In this document: positions 54,393 to 63,400 of the stretch, in pieces | Layout of the letters: each line of letters opens with the position of its first letter | How positions within the stretch are numbered: position 1 is the first letter of the stretch | IMG/VR virus record: IMGVR_UViG_3300027734_000046 | Location: 56,191 to 120,190 of that record | Source of the DNA: a virus | DNA: 64,000 nucleotides | Strand: one strand, 5' to 3' | The notes under the pieces: generated by a model | What the model saw: the letters and a program-made list of their open reading frames with translations, nothing else | The model's database searches: none | Told to the model about the DNA's origin: nothing | Made by a program: the position numbers and the translations under genes

Positions 54393-55514
54393 ATGGTAGA
54401 CGAAAAAGTAAAACAAGTTAATGAGATTATTGAAAAATTAGACAAAAAAGATTTTAGTCTATATTTTTTCACACTTGACACAAAGGGAAACCCAACAGCA
54501 GGAATTGCAAACATTTATGAGCACGTAAAAGTATTAAATGAATTGGGTTACAATGCAAAAATTTTGCATGAGAAAAATGATTACAAATTAAGAGGTGATG
54601 AAAGTGGTATGGGTATTGCAGATTGGTTAGGTGAAGAATATGCTGCACTACCACACGCATCAATCGAAAATCAAAATTTAAATGTTTCACCAGCTGACTT
54701 TATTGTCATCCCAGAAATATTTCCAACACTAATGGACCAAATTAAAGGATTTCCATGTAGAAAAATTGTATTATCTCAGTGTTATGATTATTTATTGGAC
54801 CTTTTACCAATCGGAAAAAGATGGGAAGCCGATTATGGTTTTGGACATGTGATTACAACTAGCGATAAACAAGCTAATTATCTAAGAAATCTTTTTCCGT
54901 CTATTAAAACACATACAATACCTGTATCAATACCAAGTTATTTCAAACCAAATGAAAAACCAAAAGTTCCAGTTATTGCAATCTTAACAAGAAATCAAGG
55001 TGATGCGGCTAAAATGGCAAAATCATTTTATTTACAATATCCAATTTACAAATGGGTTAGTTTTAAAGAATTAAGAGGTCTATCTAGACAACAATTTGCT
55101 GAGGAATTATCTAAATGTTGTTTAGCTGTATGGATTGACGATAATTCTGGATTTGGAACATTCCCAATTGAAGCTATGGAGTGCGGAACGCCTGTTATTG
55201 GTAAAATACCAAACATGGTTCCTGAGTGGATGGAAACAATTGACGAGACTGGTAATCAAGCTATCAATAATAACGGAGTTTGGACAAACACAACACTTAA
55301 TATCCCAGAATTAATTGCAACATACATGAAGGTTTGGTTTGAAGATTCAGTACCATCTGATTTAATCGAATCAATTAAAAAATCTACTGGTTTATATTCA
55401 CCTGAAAAACAAAAAGAAACAATTGAACGCGTATACGGTCAACTAATTGAAGAAAGAATACAAGAATTTAATAACATTTTAAAAGCTCAAACAGCTGTAG
55501 AAGAAAGTAAATAA
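54393..55514 (+). CDS. GT-B glycosyltransferase (GT4-like)
   Basis: 373 residues. YFFTLDTKGNPTAGIANIY supplies the N-terminal glycine loop; GFGTFPIEAMECGTPVIG (about residues 255-272) is the donor-binding motif with the two Glu residues expected in GT4. RWEADYGFGHVITTS lies near the domain junction. Intact, normal length. It follows an A-rich leader and precedes a GT2 gene by 9 bases, so the two probably act in sequence. Confidence 0.85.
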   Translation: MVDEKVKQVNEIIEKLDKKDFSLYFFTLDTKGNPTAGIANIYEHVKVLNELGYNAKILHEKNDYKLRGDESGMGIADWLGEEYAALPHASIENQNLNVSPADFIVIPEIFPTLMDQIKGFPCRKIVLSQCYDYLLDLLPIGKRWEADYGFGHVITTSDKQANYLRNLFPSIKTHTIPVSIPSYFKPNEKPKVPVIAILTRNQGDAAKMAKSFYLQYPIYKWVSFKELRGLSRQQFAEELSKCCLAVWIDDNSGFGTFPIEAMECGTPVIGKIPNMVPEWMETIDETGNQAINNNGVWTNTTLNIPELIATYMKVWFEDSVPSDLIESIKKSTGLYSPEKQKETIERVYGQLIEERIQEFNNILKAQTAVEESK

Positions 55515-55523
55515 TTTAAAAAT

Positions 55524-56327
55524 ATGAAAAAAAGTAACTCAAATATCTCGGTAATCTTACCTGTACACGAATTAACCGAAGAAACAAAACCAATGTTTTT
55601 AAACGCCATTAAAAGCGTTGAACAACAAACTGTAAAACCTGATGAATTAGTTATTGTAATTCCAAAAGGTAGCGGTATTGCTAAATATATCAAAACCGTA
55701 GATTTCGGCGAAATAAAAGAAATCGTGTCGGTTGTTGAAAATGACGGTGAAACTGATTTTGCTAGCCAAATAAATTACGGTGTATCTAAAGCAAAATCTG
55801 AATGGGTTTCATTCTTAGAATTAGATGACGAATATGCTAACATCTGGTTTAAAAATGTTTTAGAATACACAAAGGCTCATACCAATGTTGAATTGTTTAT
55901 GCCACTTGTTGTTGATGTAGATGCAAATGGCTCATTTGTTGGGTTTACTAACGAAGCTGTTTGGGCAACTGGATTCTCAGACGAATTAGGTGTGTTAGAT
56001 TTAAACGCATTATTAATGTATCAGAATTTTAATATTGATGGTATTGTTGTTAAAAAATCTATATTTGAATCATATGGTGGATTTAAACCTAGTATTAAAT
56101 TAACATTTATATATGAATTCTTATTAAGAATGACATTTAAAGATGTTAAGGTAATGACAATTCCTAGATTTGGATACAAACACGTAAATCAAAGACCTGG
56201 TTCTTTATTTGATAATTACAAAAATACAATTGACCCAGCTGAAGCTAGATGGTGGTTAAGTCAAGCAAAAAAAGAATATTATTTCGATAAAGATAGAAAA
56301 ATAACGTATGAAACACAAAAAGTGTAA
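55524..56327 (+). CDS. Family 2 glycosyltransferase
   Basis: 267 residues. ISVILPVHELTEETKPMFLN and a PDELVIVIPKG strand start the GT2 fold; SEWVSFLELDDEYANIWF (DD, about residue 100) is the metal site. YGGFKPSIKLTFIYEFLLRM includes the acidic catalytic region. The C-terminal region (RPGSLFDNYKNTIDPAEARW) is not typical of the core domain. Directly followed by the sigma factor gene without a gap. Confidence 0.8.
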   Translation: MKKSNSNISVILPVHELTEETKPMFLNAIKSVEQQTVKPDELVIVIPKGSGIAKYIKTVDFGEIKEIVSVVENDGETDFASQINYGVSKAKSEWVSFLELDDEYANIWFKNVLEYTKAHTNVELFMPLVVDVDANGSFVGFTNEAVWATGFSDELGVLDLNALLMYQNFNIDGIVVKKSIFESYGGFKPSIKLTFIYEFLLRMTFKDVKVMTIPRFGYKHVNQRPGSLFDNYKNTIDPAEARWWLSQAKKEYYFDKDRKITYETQKV

Positions 56328-57056
56328 ATGGTTAGCAAAAGAGGACGCAAAAGAAAGAATGAAATGTATTTTGGTCCAGACGAAGAAAATGCCGTTAACG
56401 AATACTTAGCATCAACTGATGATACCGAAAGAAACTTGATTTACAACAAATGGTTAAAAGAGCCATTGGATAAAATGATAGAATCTATTATTAGAAAATA
56501 TAAATTATATAGAAAGGGTGAAACGTTTGAAGATTTACACAGCGACACCCTTTCATTTCTAATGACAAAAGCACATAAGTTTGAACATGGTAGAGGTAAA
56601 AAAGCATATTCTTACTATGGCACGATATGTAAACATTATATTTTAGGATTATTAATCAAGGATGAAAAGTATATTAAACAAACAGCATCCTATGAAGATA
56701 TATCTTCCGACTTAGAAGAACGTAAAGAGTTAAGCTATGTTATTGATGAAGATGATTTTCAAATGGATGAGTTTTTTAAAAAACTTACAAATGGTATCAA
56801 GGATGAATTAGACGATGAGAACTTACCACCAAAAAAACGATTAACCGAAAATGAAAAAAAAGTAGGTCAATCCCTGATTGAAATATTACAAAATTGGGAA
56901 ACATCGTTTGATGCTATGAGTGGTGGTTCTAAATATAATAAAAACTCCGTACTAGAAACCATGCGAAACTACACCAATCTATCAACCAAAGATATAAGAT
57001 TGGCTATGAGAAGATTTAAAGAGTTATACGAATTTTTAAAATTCAAAACCCTGTAA
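56328..57056 (+). CDS. Phage RNA polymerase sigma factor (late-type)
   Basis: 242 residues. TFEDLHSDTLSFLMTKAHKF followed by GKKAYSYYGTICKHYILG (about residues 65-105) matches the sigma region 2 pattern seen in T4 gp55-like late factors: a DL helix, a KF unit and a SYxxxIxKxxI helix that contacts the -10 element. Residues about 160-242 are helical and could hold a region 4-type or anchor part. It would direct host RNA polymerase to late genes. No gap separates it from the upstream GT gene, and a late-promoter-like element follows it. Confidence 0.75.
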   Translation: MVSKRGRKRKNEMYFGPDEENAVNEYLASTDDTERNLIYNKWLKEPLDKMIESIIRKYKLYRKGETFEDLHSDTLSFLMTKAHKFEHGRGKKAYSYYGTICKHYILGLLIKDEKYIKQTASYEDISSDLEERKELSYVIDEDDFQMDEFFKKLTNGIKDELDDENLPPKKRLTENEKKVGQSLIEILQNWETSFDAMSGGSKYNKNSVLETMRNYTNLSTKDIRLAMRRFKELYEFLKFKTL

Positions 57057-57079
57057 ACGTATTTAAAAATCTTTTACTT

Positions 57080-57095
57080 AATATTTATATAAAAA
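57080..57095 (+). promoter_or_regulatory. Late-promoter-like element upstream of the baseplate block
   Basis: AATATTTATATAAAAA lies 9 bases before the ATG at 57105, directly after the sigma factor gene. It fits the window-wide ATATTTATtATAAAA family. Confidence 0.4.
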
Positions 57096-57104
57096 TATAT
57101 TATC

Positions 57105-57488
57105 ATGCCAAGGAAAAAAAAACAAGATGTAAAAGTAAATGACGTTGAAAGCTTAGAGGGTTTAATGCAAGAAACTTACAATGATGCGTGTCTACAAATA
57201 AATGATGCTCAACGAAGCATAAATGAATTAGCATCAAGCGCCACACCACAAGATGTAGACGATTTAACAAAAATAGCTAAAGAAAAAGGTGGTCTTTTAA
57301 AGGTAAAAGATTCTGCGATTAGAATTAAACTAGAATTAGCAAAACTACAAAGCGATATACTTAAAAATAGAGGCGATGCCGAAACAGCAATTCAAGAAAG
57401 AACTGATGGCAAAGCGTCTTTAAATGATTTTAAATCAATTAGGGAAATGCTTAAAAACGATAAGGATATTGAGAACCAACAAGATTAA
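57105..57488 (+). CDS. Unassigned helical protein (127 aa)
   Basis: Starts MPRKKKQDVKV (basic) and is then almost entirely helical: INDAQRSINELASSATPQD, AIRIKLELAKLQSDILKN and DFKSIREMLKNDKDI. It is probably coiled-coil. The size and composition are compatible with a small terminase subunit or a chaperone of virion assembly, but no specific motif confirms this. First gene of the baseplate block, 2 bases from the next. Confidence 0.55.
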   Translation: MPRKKKQDVKVNDVESLEGLMQETYNDACLQINDAQRSINELASSATPQDVDDLTKIAKEKGGLLKVKDSAIRIKLELAKLQSDILKNRGDAETAIQERTDGKASLNDFKSIREMLKNDKDIENQQD

Positions 57489-57490
57489 TA

Positions 57491-59005
57491 ATGTCTAATT
57501 TAGTCAAAAAAAAGCAAATATTTGGTAACATTGCGGCAGACAGGACGATTACTGAGGGTATGCCAAAATTAAAGACTACCTCATCAATGCCATCAATTAA
57601 TAACACTGGCAATGTGGTTGCTTTTTTAACAGATTTAATCAAGGCGCTTGATGGTTATGAAGAACTAGTAGATACTGTAATTGATACAATCACAAAATAT
57701 CTTGGTACAATTGAAACCGAGATAAAAAATGCGCTTCAACTAGAATTAAAAGCTATCGTAAGCTGTGGTGTCAACCCTAGCCTACCCGATTATATTAAAT
57801 CAACAGGTAACGGGATAAAATTTACTGTTGATAAGATAGATTTTACAAACATATTAAAAATTGACCCAAGTTCAACTGCTGGTGGACTTATTTATACCGA
57901 TTTAACACCAAATCTAATTGATAGCAAAGATTTTAATACTTTTTTATACCAAGTAATACAAAATGATGGGTCTGTTAATGGATGGGGTCATCAAACAACG
58001 GGTGCTGACATATTAACGTTTCAGTTTAAATCTGTTGACATTGCGGGTATAGACCCAAACAATACTCTAACTATTAAAGCGGCTCAATCATATGATAATA
58101 AATCATTAAGCGACATAAACAATAATTTTATAAATAGTGTGACACTATTTGATTCAGCAAAACTATTAACAAAACTAGTTGATAATATATTTGGTACTGT
58201 ATCTAACCTAGCAAAAACATCAAAAAACTTTTTAGAGAGTAAATCAAAAACAAATTTTATTATTAATAAAATTACAAATACCGAGGGTAATGATATACTT
58301 TCAGACAATTTTTTTGATTTTTCAAATAAAGATAAAAAATTTTTTGAAGACGAAGCTAATTTATGGAAACAAGGAAAAGCCATATATAAAACATCTGGCG
58401 AATTCACTTCACAAATATCAGATGTATCATTAAAAAATATGACCAAATCTGTTTCTGGTGCAACAACCGAAGCAGCAAAAAAAGATGCGATAAAAAAATC
58501 TTTAAACGACTTAACAAATCAAATTACAAAAGCGTCAAATGATGCAACCAAATTGATTAACAATAGAAACAATCAATTAAAAAAATTAAGTAATAAACTT
58601 GATTCTTTTAGTAAAATTAAAATTGACCATAAAGCATTAAGCTTAAATTTTATTCAACAAATTATAAATGATTTTGTTAAAGTTATTGTTAATGTTTTAT
58701 TATCGCCAAAGATTGTTACAATATTTCTTTTAAATTTTAAAATTATATACGGCCCAAACGAAACATTTTCAGACCCAATTGATTTTATCAAAAAAAATAG
58801 AAATTTAGTTAAAAATGTTGTAAAAAGAGTAAGTGGTATTATAATAAAAATATTATTAAAAAAAGTAATAAAAAGAATAACAAAGTTAATTGCAGAATCT
58901 AGACTTAAAAAAGAAATTGATAAAAACAAAGCAAAAGTAACACAATTGTTAAGTTTAGTTGGCGTTCCGCAAGATGTACTTAGACAAATAAACGGACTTA
59001 TATGA
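57491..59005 (+). CDS. Unassigned large virion/baseplate-associated protein (504 aa)
   Basis: No family recognised. The N-terminal 90 residues are helical, the middle is mixed, and residues about 390-420 contain a strongly hydrophobic stretch (VIVNVLLSPKIVTIFLLNF) followed by a basic helical region with KKVIKRITKLIAESRLKKEI. It overlaps the next gene by 4 bases and shares the operon with the gp5-type baseplate gene, which suggests a baseplate, tape-measure-like or tail-completion role. Confidence 0.6.
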   Translation: MSNLVKKKQIFGNIAADRTITEGMPKLKTTSSMPSINNTGNVVAFLTDLIKALDGYEELVDTVIDTITKYLGTIETEIKNALQLELKAIVSCGVNPSLPDYIKSTGNGIKFTVDKIDFTNILKIDPSSTAGGLIYTDLTPNLIDSKDFNTFLYQVIQNDGSVNGWGHQTTGADILTFQFKSVDIAGIDPNNTLTIKAAQSYDNKSLSDINNNFINSVTLFDSAKLLTKLVDNIFGTVSNLAKTSKNFLESKSKTNFIINKITNTEGNDILSDNFFDFSNKDKKFFEDEANLWKQGKAIYKTSGEFTSQISDVSLKNMTKSVSGATTEAAKKDAIKKSLNDLTNQITKASNDATKLINNRNNQLKKLSNKLDSFSKIKIDHKALSLNFIQQIINDFVKVIVNVLLSPKIVTIFLLNFKIIYGPNETFSDPIDFIKKNRNLVKNVVKRVSGIIIKILLKKVIKRITKLIAESRLKKEIDKNKAKVTQLLSLVGVPQDVLRQINGLI

Positions 59006-59451
59006 GTGATGCTAACACAGAAAAAAAATCAGAATTTTCAACTGATGATTTAAATTTTAACTCTATTGGTAGTGTACTAGATTTAATATTATCAGCCTTT
59101 AAATTACAAAAACCTCCAATCGAGGCATTACCACCACCATTATTATTAGCTGGCGGTCAATTACGCCCAGGCGTAACCGCAACCGAAGTAGCCGCTAGAA
59201 TAATATCTAGACAATCCGAATCGGGTGCGCTTGTTGGTGATGTTTTTGCTGATGGAGATAATATTGCTCAAGCAATGGAGTTAATTAGAATTCAAGAAAT
59301 AATGGACTCCCTATTAACCGAAGGCAAAATAGAAGTTATAATACCACCTGGGATACCTGTACAAACACTTGGAATTGGTAATCTCGGTGCACCAGTCGCT
59401 TCATTTGGCGCAACTACAACATTTGCATCTGGATGGGGTGTTTTACGTTAA
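59002..59451 (+). CDS. Unassigned baseplate-block protein (149 aa)
   Basis: Contains a Pro-rich segment (KPPIEALPPPLLLAGGQL) at about 33-53, then a helical part with TEVAARIISRQSESGALV and MELIRIQEIMDSLL, and a low-complexity Gly/Thr-rich C-terminus (FGATTTFASGWGVL). No catalytic motifs. It overlaps the preceding gene by 4 bases. Likely structural given its position. Confidence 0.55.
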   Translation: MSDANTEKKSEFSTDDLNFNSIGSVLDLILSAFKLQKPPIEALPPPLLLAGGQLRPGVTATEVAARIISRQSESGALVGDVFADGDNIAQAMELIRIQEIMDSLLTEGKIEVIIPPGIPVQTLGIGNLGAPVASFGATTTFASGWGVLR

Positions 59452-59461
59452 AAAAATTTTT

Positions 59462-59665
59462 ATGGAAAAAAATGAAAAAAAATCTTTGTTTGAAGAATTA
59501 GAAGAAAAATCTAATAATGAAATTTTATTTGAAATCAAACAAATGGAGGCTGACCACGAAGCCTTAAAATTAAAAATGATAAAAGATTACGATAAATTAA
59601 TCGAAATCGAAAAAAAATTTGAAAGAGCAAATTTAATATTACTTAAAAGATTAAAAGGGGAATAA
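59462..59665 (+). CDS. Small coiled-coil protein (67 aa)
   Basis: Start chosen at 59462 (MEKNEKKSLFEELEEKSN) because a start at 59369 would overlap the previous gene by 83 bases. Heptad-like Leu/Ile spacing (LFEIKQMEADHEALKLKMI) indicates a coiled coil. It is one base before the baseplate gene and may be a small chaperone or structural protein. Function unknown. Confidence 0.55.
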   Translation: MEKNEKKSLFEELEEKSNNEILFEIKQMEADHEALKLKMIKDYDKLIEIEKKFERANLILLKRLKGE

Positions 59666-59666
59666 T

Positions 59667-60632
59667 ATGGGTGCCGAAAATAAATATATTACCAACCTAC
59701 CAACCGTACTATCCGAAGTAAGCAAAGTCAGAACGGTTCAACTAGGTATTGTTGCAAGTGTTGAAGACCCAAATGGGTTAGGTAGAATAAAAATTAGAAT
59801 TCCAGGCCAACCAAACGTTGGCGGTGACGCTGATTCAACAATTGACGAATTACCGTGGGCAACCCCAATGGAATCAAAATTTTTTACCAGCCAACCAAAA
59901 GTTGGTGAAGGTGTTTTTGTATTAACATTTAGTAATCAAAAAGCCCATTCTGATAGATTATATTTTGGGCCGATAATATCACAGCTAGACAAATTAAATT
60001 TTGATTCATTAAATGTAACTGGTTTAAATTCTTTTACATTTGGTACAACAACCCCAAATGTTTCAATGAATAGAATTCCAGCAATAAAGGGTGTTTTCCC
60101 AAAACAAGATGATATCTCGGTACAGGGTAGATACAACACTGATATTATACTAAGAAAAAATGAAATATTAATACGCGCTGGTAAATTTGTTGAATCAAAA
60201 GCCGATATAAATAATCCATACCCATTTCAATTTAATAATACAACACAAGGATTTATTCAAATTAAAAATAATGTTAATTTAGTTAGGGATGGTCAAGATT
60301 TGGGTAGCGTAACAAATATTGTTGGTAGTAAAATCAATTTAATCACACATAAAGATGGTACCCCTAGATTTAATGTTATGAATCAAGATTCACAAGTTAG
60401 TGATGAAGAAATTCTAAACATTCTTGAAAATGCACACCCACTACCATTTGGCGATTTACTTGTTGAATATTTAAGACTCCTAAAAAATGCGTTTTTAAAC
60501 CACGTACACAATTACCATGGCATACCACCAACCGATTTAACCGTCGGAGTAACACTTCCAGTTAAAGAATTTAATGATAAAGCTGAAGACCTAGAAAGTA
60601 GAATGTTATCGAAGAATATCCGCATAAATTAA
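59667..60632 (+). CDS. Baseplate OB-fold protein, T4 gp5/VgrG N-terminal type
   Basis: 321 residues. VQLGIVASVEDPNGLGRIKI and RIPGQPNV (about residues 24-51) open an OB-fold typical of gp5/VgrG proteins; LPWATPMESKFFTSQPKVGE and LYFGPIISQLDKL finish it. The C-terminal region (about 240-321) has HVHNYHGIPPTDL, a metal-like motif. There is no lysozyme domain, so this is the hub/OB portion only. It would form part of the central baseplate spike. Confidence 0.8.
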   Translation: MGAENKYITNLPTVLSEVSKVRTVQLGIVASVEDPNGLGRIKIRIPGQPNVGGDADSTIDELPWATPMESKFFTSQPKVGEGVFVLTFSNQKAHSDRLYFGPIISQLDKLNFDSLNVTGLNSFTFGTTTPNVSMNRIPAIKGVFPKQDDISVQGRYNTDIILRKNEILIRAGKFVESKADINNPYPFQFNNTTQGFIQIKNNVNLVRDGQDLGSVTNIVGSKINLITHKDGTPRFNVMNQDSQVSDEEILNILENAHPLPFGDLLVEYLRLLKNAFLNHVHNYHGIPPTDLTVGVTLPVKEFNDKAEDLESRMLSKNIRIN

Positions 60633-60640
60633 TATTACCA

Positions 60641-60659
60641 GATATTTATTAATAAAAAG
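60641..60659 (+). promoter_or_regulatory. Late-promoter-like element upstream of the DNRLRE-like gene
   Basis: GATATTTATTAATAAAAAG ends 2 bases before the ATG at 60662. It closely matches other TATATTTATTATAAAA-type elements. Candidate only. Confidence 0.4.
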
Positions 60660-60661
60660 AA

Positions 60662-62068
60662 ATGGTAATTAGAACATTTTTCGACAAGAATAATACCATA
60701 GTTAGAAATGAAGTTGTTAATACAGCTAGAAACCCAGTAACCGAATTATTTTACGGTGGGCCTACTGGTGAAAACAAATATAGCCGTTACTTATTTCATT
60801 TTGATGAAACTAGATTAGTCAACATGTATGATAATGGTACATTTACTGATTTAACTAAACTAAAACACACATTAAAACTAACTAATACAGCGTCATTTGA
60901 CGAAGGGTTATTAAATGGTTCGTATCAATCAAAAGAAAGAGCGTGCTCATTCGACCTAATTGTTTTTAAAGTGGGTCAAGAGTGGGACGAAGGTGTTGGT
61001 TATGACTATTTATCCTGTAACCTGCTAACTGGCGATTGTGCTATATCAACAAAACCATCAACATGGGTTAATCCACAAACTGGTATAGTTTGGACTGGCG
61101 GTTCTGGTGTCTACTCAGGTTCACCAAGTGGGTTAACAATTGCAACACAACATTTTGATTTAGGTAATGAAAACCTAGAAGTTGATATTACAGATTACGT
61201 TAATGGTGTTATGACAGGAAACACAAATAATGGACTAGGTATAGCATACGCTCTCCCGTTTGAAATAACAAGTACACAAAATATGCAATACGTTGGTTTT
61301 TTTACCAAATATACACAAACATTTTACGAGCCATACATTGAAACCATATATAGCAATTACATAACAGACGATAGAAATAATTTCTTTTTGGATAAACCAA
61401 ATAAACTTTATCTATACGTTAACGTAGCTGGAAACCCAACAAATTTAGATAACCTACCAACAGTATCAATACTTGACGAAAACGGTGTAGCGTATACCTT
61501 TATTGAATCATCTGGTGTAACGCACGTAACAAAAGGTGTTTATTCAGTTGATTTAACAATTCCATCTGGGGATGGTGAAATAGGAACATTATTTAATGAT
61601 GTTTGGCAGGATTTAGTAATCAACGGGGTTTCTAGACCAGATGTTAATCTCTATTTTGAATTAAAAGATAGTTTTGGTTATTATAACCTAGGCGACAGTG
61701 ATTCGTTACCGAAAAAAGTAGCTGTATCGATATCTGGGGTTAGAAACCAAGAAAAAATAAAAAGGGGTGACACTAGAAAAGTAATTGTATCAACTAGAAT
61801 ACCATATACCATAGAACAAACACAAAACATATCAAATATAAAATATAGAATATATGTAACCGAAGGTAAAAATGAACTAACCGTAGTTGATTTTCAACCT
61901 GTTGAACTAGCATCTAATTATAATTATTTCTTATTAGACACCCTAAGCCTAATTCCAAATGTATATTATTTAGATATGTTAGTTGAATCTAATTTAGAGG
62001 TAACAACGTTAAAAAATGTTTTAAATTTTACTATTGTTAGCGAATCAAACTTAAGACAATCACAATGA
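60662..62068 (+). CDS. DNRLRE-like structural protein (468 aa)
   Basis: The N-terminal 200 residues have a DNRLRE-type layout, a beta domain used in surface and tail proteins: RYLFHFDETRLVNMYDNGTF, then FDLIVFKVGQEWDEGVGYDY and LEVDITDYVNGVMTGNTNNG. Further beta-rich modules follow (LYLYVNVAGNP, VAVSISGVRNQ). No signal peptide. It lies 30 bases after the baseplate OB protein, suggesting a tail or baseplate component. Overlaps the next gene by 4 bases. Confidence 0.65.
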   Translation: MVIRTFFDKNNTIVRNEVVNTARNPVTELFYGGPTGENKYSRYLFHFDETRLVNMYDNGTFTDLTKLKHTLKLTNTASFDEGLLNGSYQSKERACSFDLIVFKVGQEWDEGVGYDYLSCNLLTGDCAISTKPSTWVNPQTGIVWTGGSGVYSGSPSGLTIATQHFDLGNENLEVDITDYVNGVMTGNTNNGLGIAYALPFEITSTQNMQYVGFFTKYTQTFYEPYIETIYSNYITDDRNNFFLDKPNKLYLYVNVAGNPTNLDNLPTVSILDENGVAYTFIESSGVTHVTKGVYSVDLTIPSGDGEIGTLFNDVWQDLVINGVSRPDVNLYFELKDSFGYYNLGDSDSLPKKVAVSISGVRNQEKIKRGDTRKVIVSTRIPYTIEQTQNISNIKYRIYVTEGKNELTVVDFQPVELASNYNYFLLDTLSLIPNVYYLDMLVESNLEVTTLKNVLNFTIVSESNLRQSQ

Positions 62069-62418
62069 TGAAAGAATTTATAAGAGAAAACTTAAGACTT
62101 AATACCCTTATTACAGAGAAAATAATTGACGGCCAAAAAATGAATCCGCAATTACAAACATTATGTAACACAATGAGTGTGAGAAGTTACCATGAAGTTT
62201 TGGGTAGACTCATTGCTGCTATTGGACACCCAGAAGAAAACCATGAATTATGGGCTAAGATAAAAAAACCCCTAGATATGCTTGAAAAAGCTAGCAAAGA
62301 TTTAAATAAAGAAAAAAAAGAAAATGGTATGACAGGTGATTCAGAAGTAGACGAAGCAAATACTTGGTGGTCCGCAATACAATCAACTCTTTGTGAACAA
62401 GGTCCAGAATTTCAATAA
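62065..62418 (+). CDS. Unassigned small protein (117 aa)
   Basis: Mostly helical (MMKEFIRENLRLNTLITEK, then SVRSYHEVLGRLIAAIGHPE and KPLDMLEKASKDLNKEKK) with a final EANTWWSAIQSTLC. No known family. It ends the baseplate operon and is followed by a 139-base gap holding the zinc-ribbon gene's leader. Probably virion-related by location. Confidence 0.55.
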   Translation: MMKEFIRENLRLNTLITEKIIDGQKMNPQLQTLCNTMSVRSYHEVLGRLIAAIGHPEENHELWAKIKKPLDMLEKASKDLNKEKKENGMTGDSEVDEANTWWSAIQSTLCEQGPEFQ

Positions 62419-62445
62419 TTAACTTTACATTTTTTTATTTTTTAT

Positions 62446-62460
62446 TATATTTATTTTATA
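62446..62460 (+). promoter_or_regulatory. Late-promoter-like element upstream of the zinc-ribbon gene
   Basis: TATATTTATTTTATA, about 98 bases before the ATG at 62558, one of the better matches to the recurring element. The remaining leader holds the hairpins described below. Confidence 0.45.
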
Positions 62461-62518
62461 CGTTAACTCACGTATTGGTATCGAGCTATAAGCTTTAGAG
62501 TTGTCTAGGCAACAAAGA
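62458..62518 (+). ncRNA. Structured 5' leader of the zinc-ribbon gene
   Basis: ATACGT-TAACTC-ACGTAT (62458-62475) forms a 6 bp hairpin, and GTTGT-CTAG-GCAAC (about 62501-62514) forms a 5 bp hairpin with a G-T pair. The whole leader up to the start at 62558 is about 100 bases, unusually long for this genome. It may stabilise the message or regulate translation. Named only as a structured leader; no known riboswitch was recognised. Confidence 0.4.
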
Positions 62519-62557
62519 TATTAGTACATAATAACAAAAATTAAAAGTTAAAAAAAA

Positions 62558-63400
62558 ATGAAAAGAAGAATCTCTATCGGGGAACCGATATCTAATCCTA
62601 CAGCACAAATCTGTATCAACAAATCCAGACTTAAAGTCTACAACAAAGAAACCTCACCAACTTATTATTTAGAAAAAGGACAAGAGTTTCAAATCGAATT
62701 ATTCAATCCAACAAAAAACACACTTTTAGCAAAAATCCAATTAAATGGAAAAGCTATATCACAAGGTGGTTTGGTGTTAAAGCCTGGCCAACGCGTGTTT
62801 TTAGAACGCTATTTAGATGTTGCTAAAAAATTCATGTTTGACACATACGAAGTATCAAATACAGAAGAAGTTAAAAAAGCCATCGAAGACAACGGCGATT
62901 TTAAAGTTGAATTTTATAAAGAATCTAATCCAACCCTTGTATATGGTACGGTAACAACATATAATACAAACAATCGATTTACACTAACTGATAATTTTAA
63001 TACTACAGCTCCTAATAATTACCTTAATCTTACTGGTAATATTACAAATACAACTTCGACGTATAGCTCTGGTATTGTAAATTGTAGTAATAGCTTTACT
63101 AATAATGTAACCAATGATAGCTTTGAACCTATACAACAAAAACCAAGACTTAGAAAAAGCTTAACCAAAAGCATAGAAACTGGTCGTGTTGAAGCTGGAA
63201 GTAGTTCAGACCAAAAATTTGAATATGTAAACAAAAGTTTTGATTACTACGCATTTCACACCGTAGAATGTAAACTACTACCAATATCACAAAAAATAAA
63301 TACGGCAGAAGATATCAACGTAAAAAGATATTGCACAAACTGTGGGACAAAACAAAAACCAGAATTTAAATTTTGTCCTAGCTGCGGAGAAAAATGCTAA
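62558..63400 (+). CDS. Zinc-ribbon protein in its own transcription unit (280 aa)
   Basis: The N-terminal half (about 1-130) is beta-rich (YYLEKGQEFQIELFNPTKN, then GQRVFLERYLDVAKKFMFD), resembling small virion-domain folds. The middle is Asn/Thr-rich. The C-terminus (about 257-280) has CTNCGTKQKPEFKFCPSCG, a C-x2-C and C-x2-C zinc ribbon. No signal peptide. It has a long structured leader and a strong terminator, so high or separately timed expression is likely. Similar architecture occurs in jumbo phages, but the function is not established. Confidence 0.65.
   Translation: MKRRISIGEPISNPTAQICINKSRLKVYNKETSPTYYLEKGQEFQIELFNPTKNTLLAKIQLNGKAISQGGLVLKPGQRVFLERYLDVAKKFMFDTYEVSNTEEVKKAIEDNGDFKVEFYKESNPTLVYGTVTTYNTNNRFTLTDNFNTTAPNNYLNLTGNITNTTSTYSSGIVNCSNSFTNNVTNDSFEPIQQKPRLRKSLTKSIETGRVEAGSSSDQKFEYVNKSFDYYAFHTVECKLLPISQKINTAEDINVKRYCTNCGTKQKPEFKFCPSCGEKC

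Noticed and set aside
62476-62540. tRNA gene in the 62419-62557 gap
   Set aside because: The hairpins do not give a cloverleaf: there is no acceptor stem, no T-loop sequence and the arms are too short.
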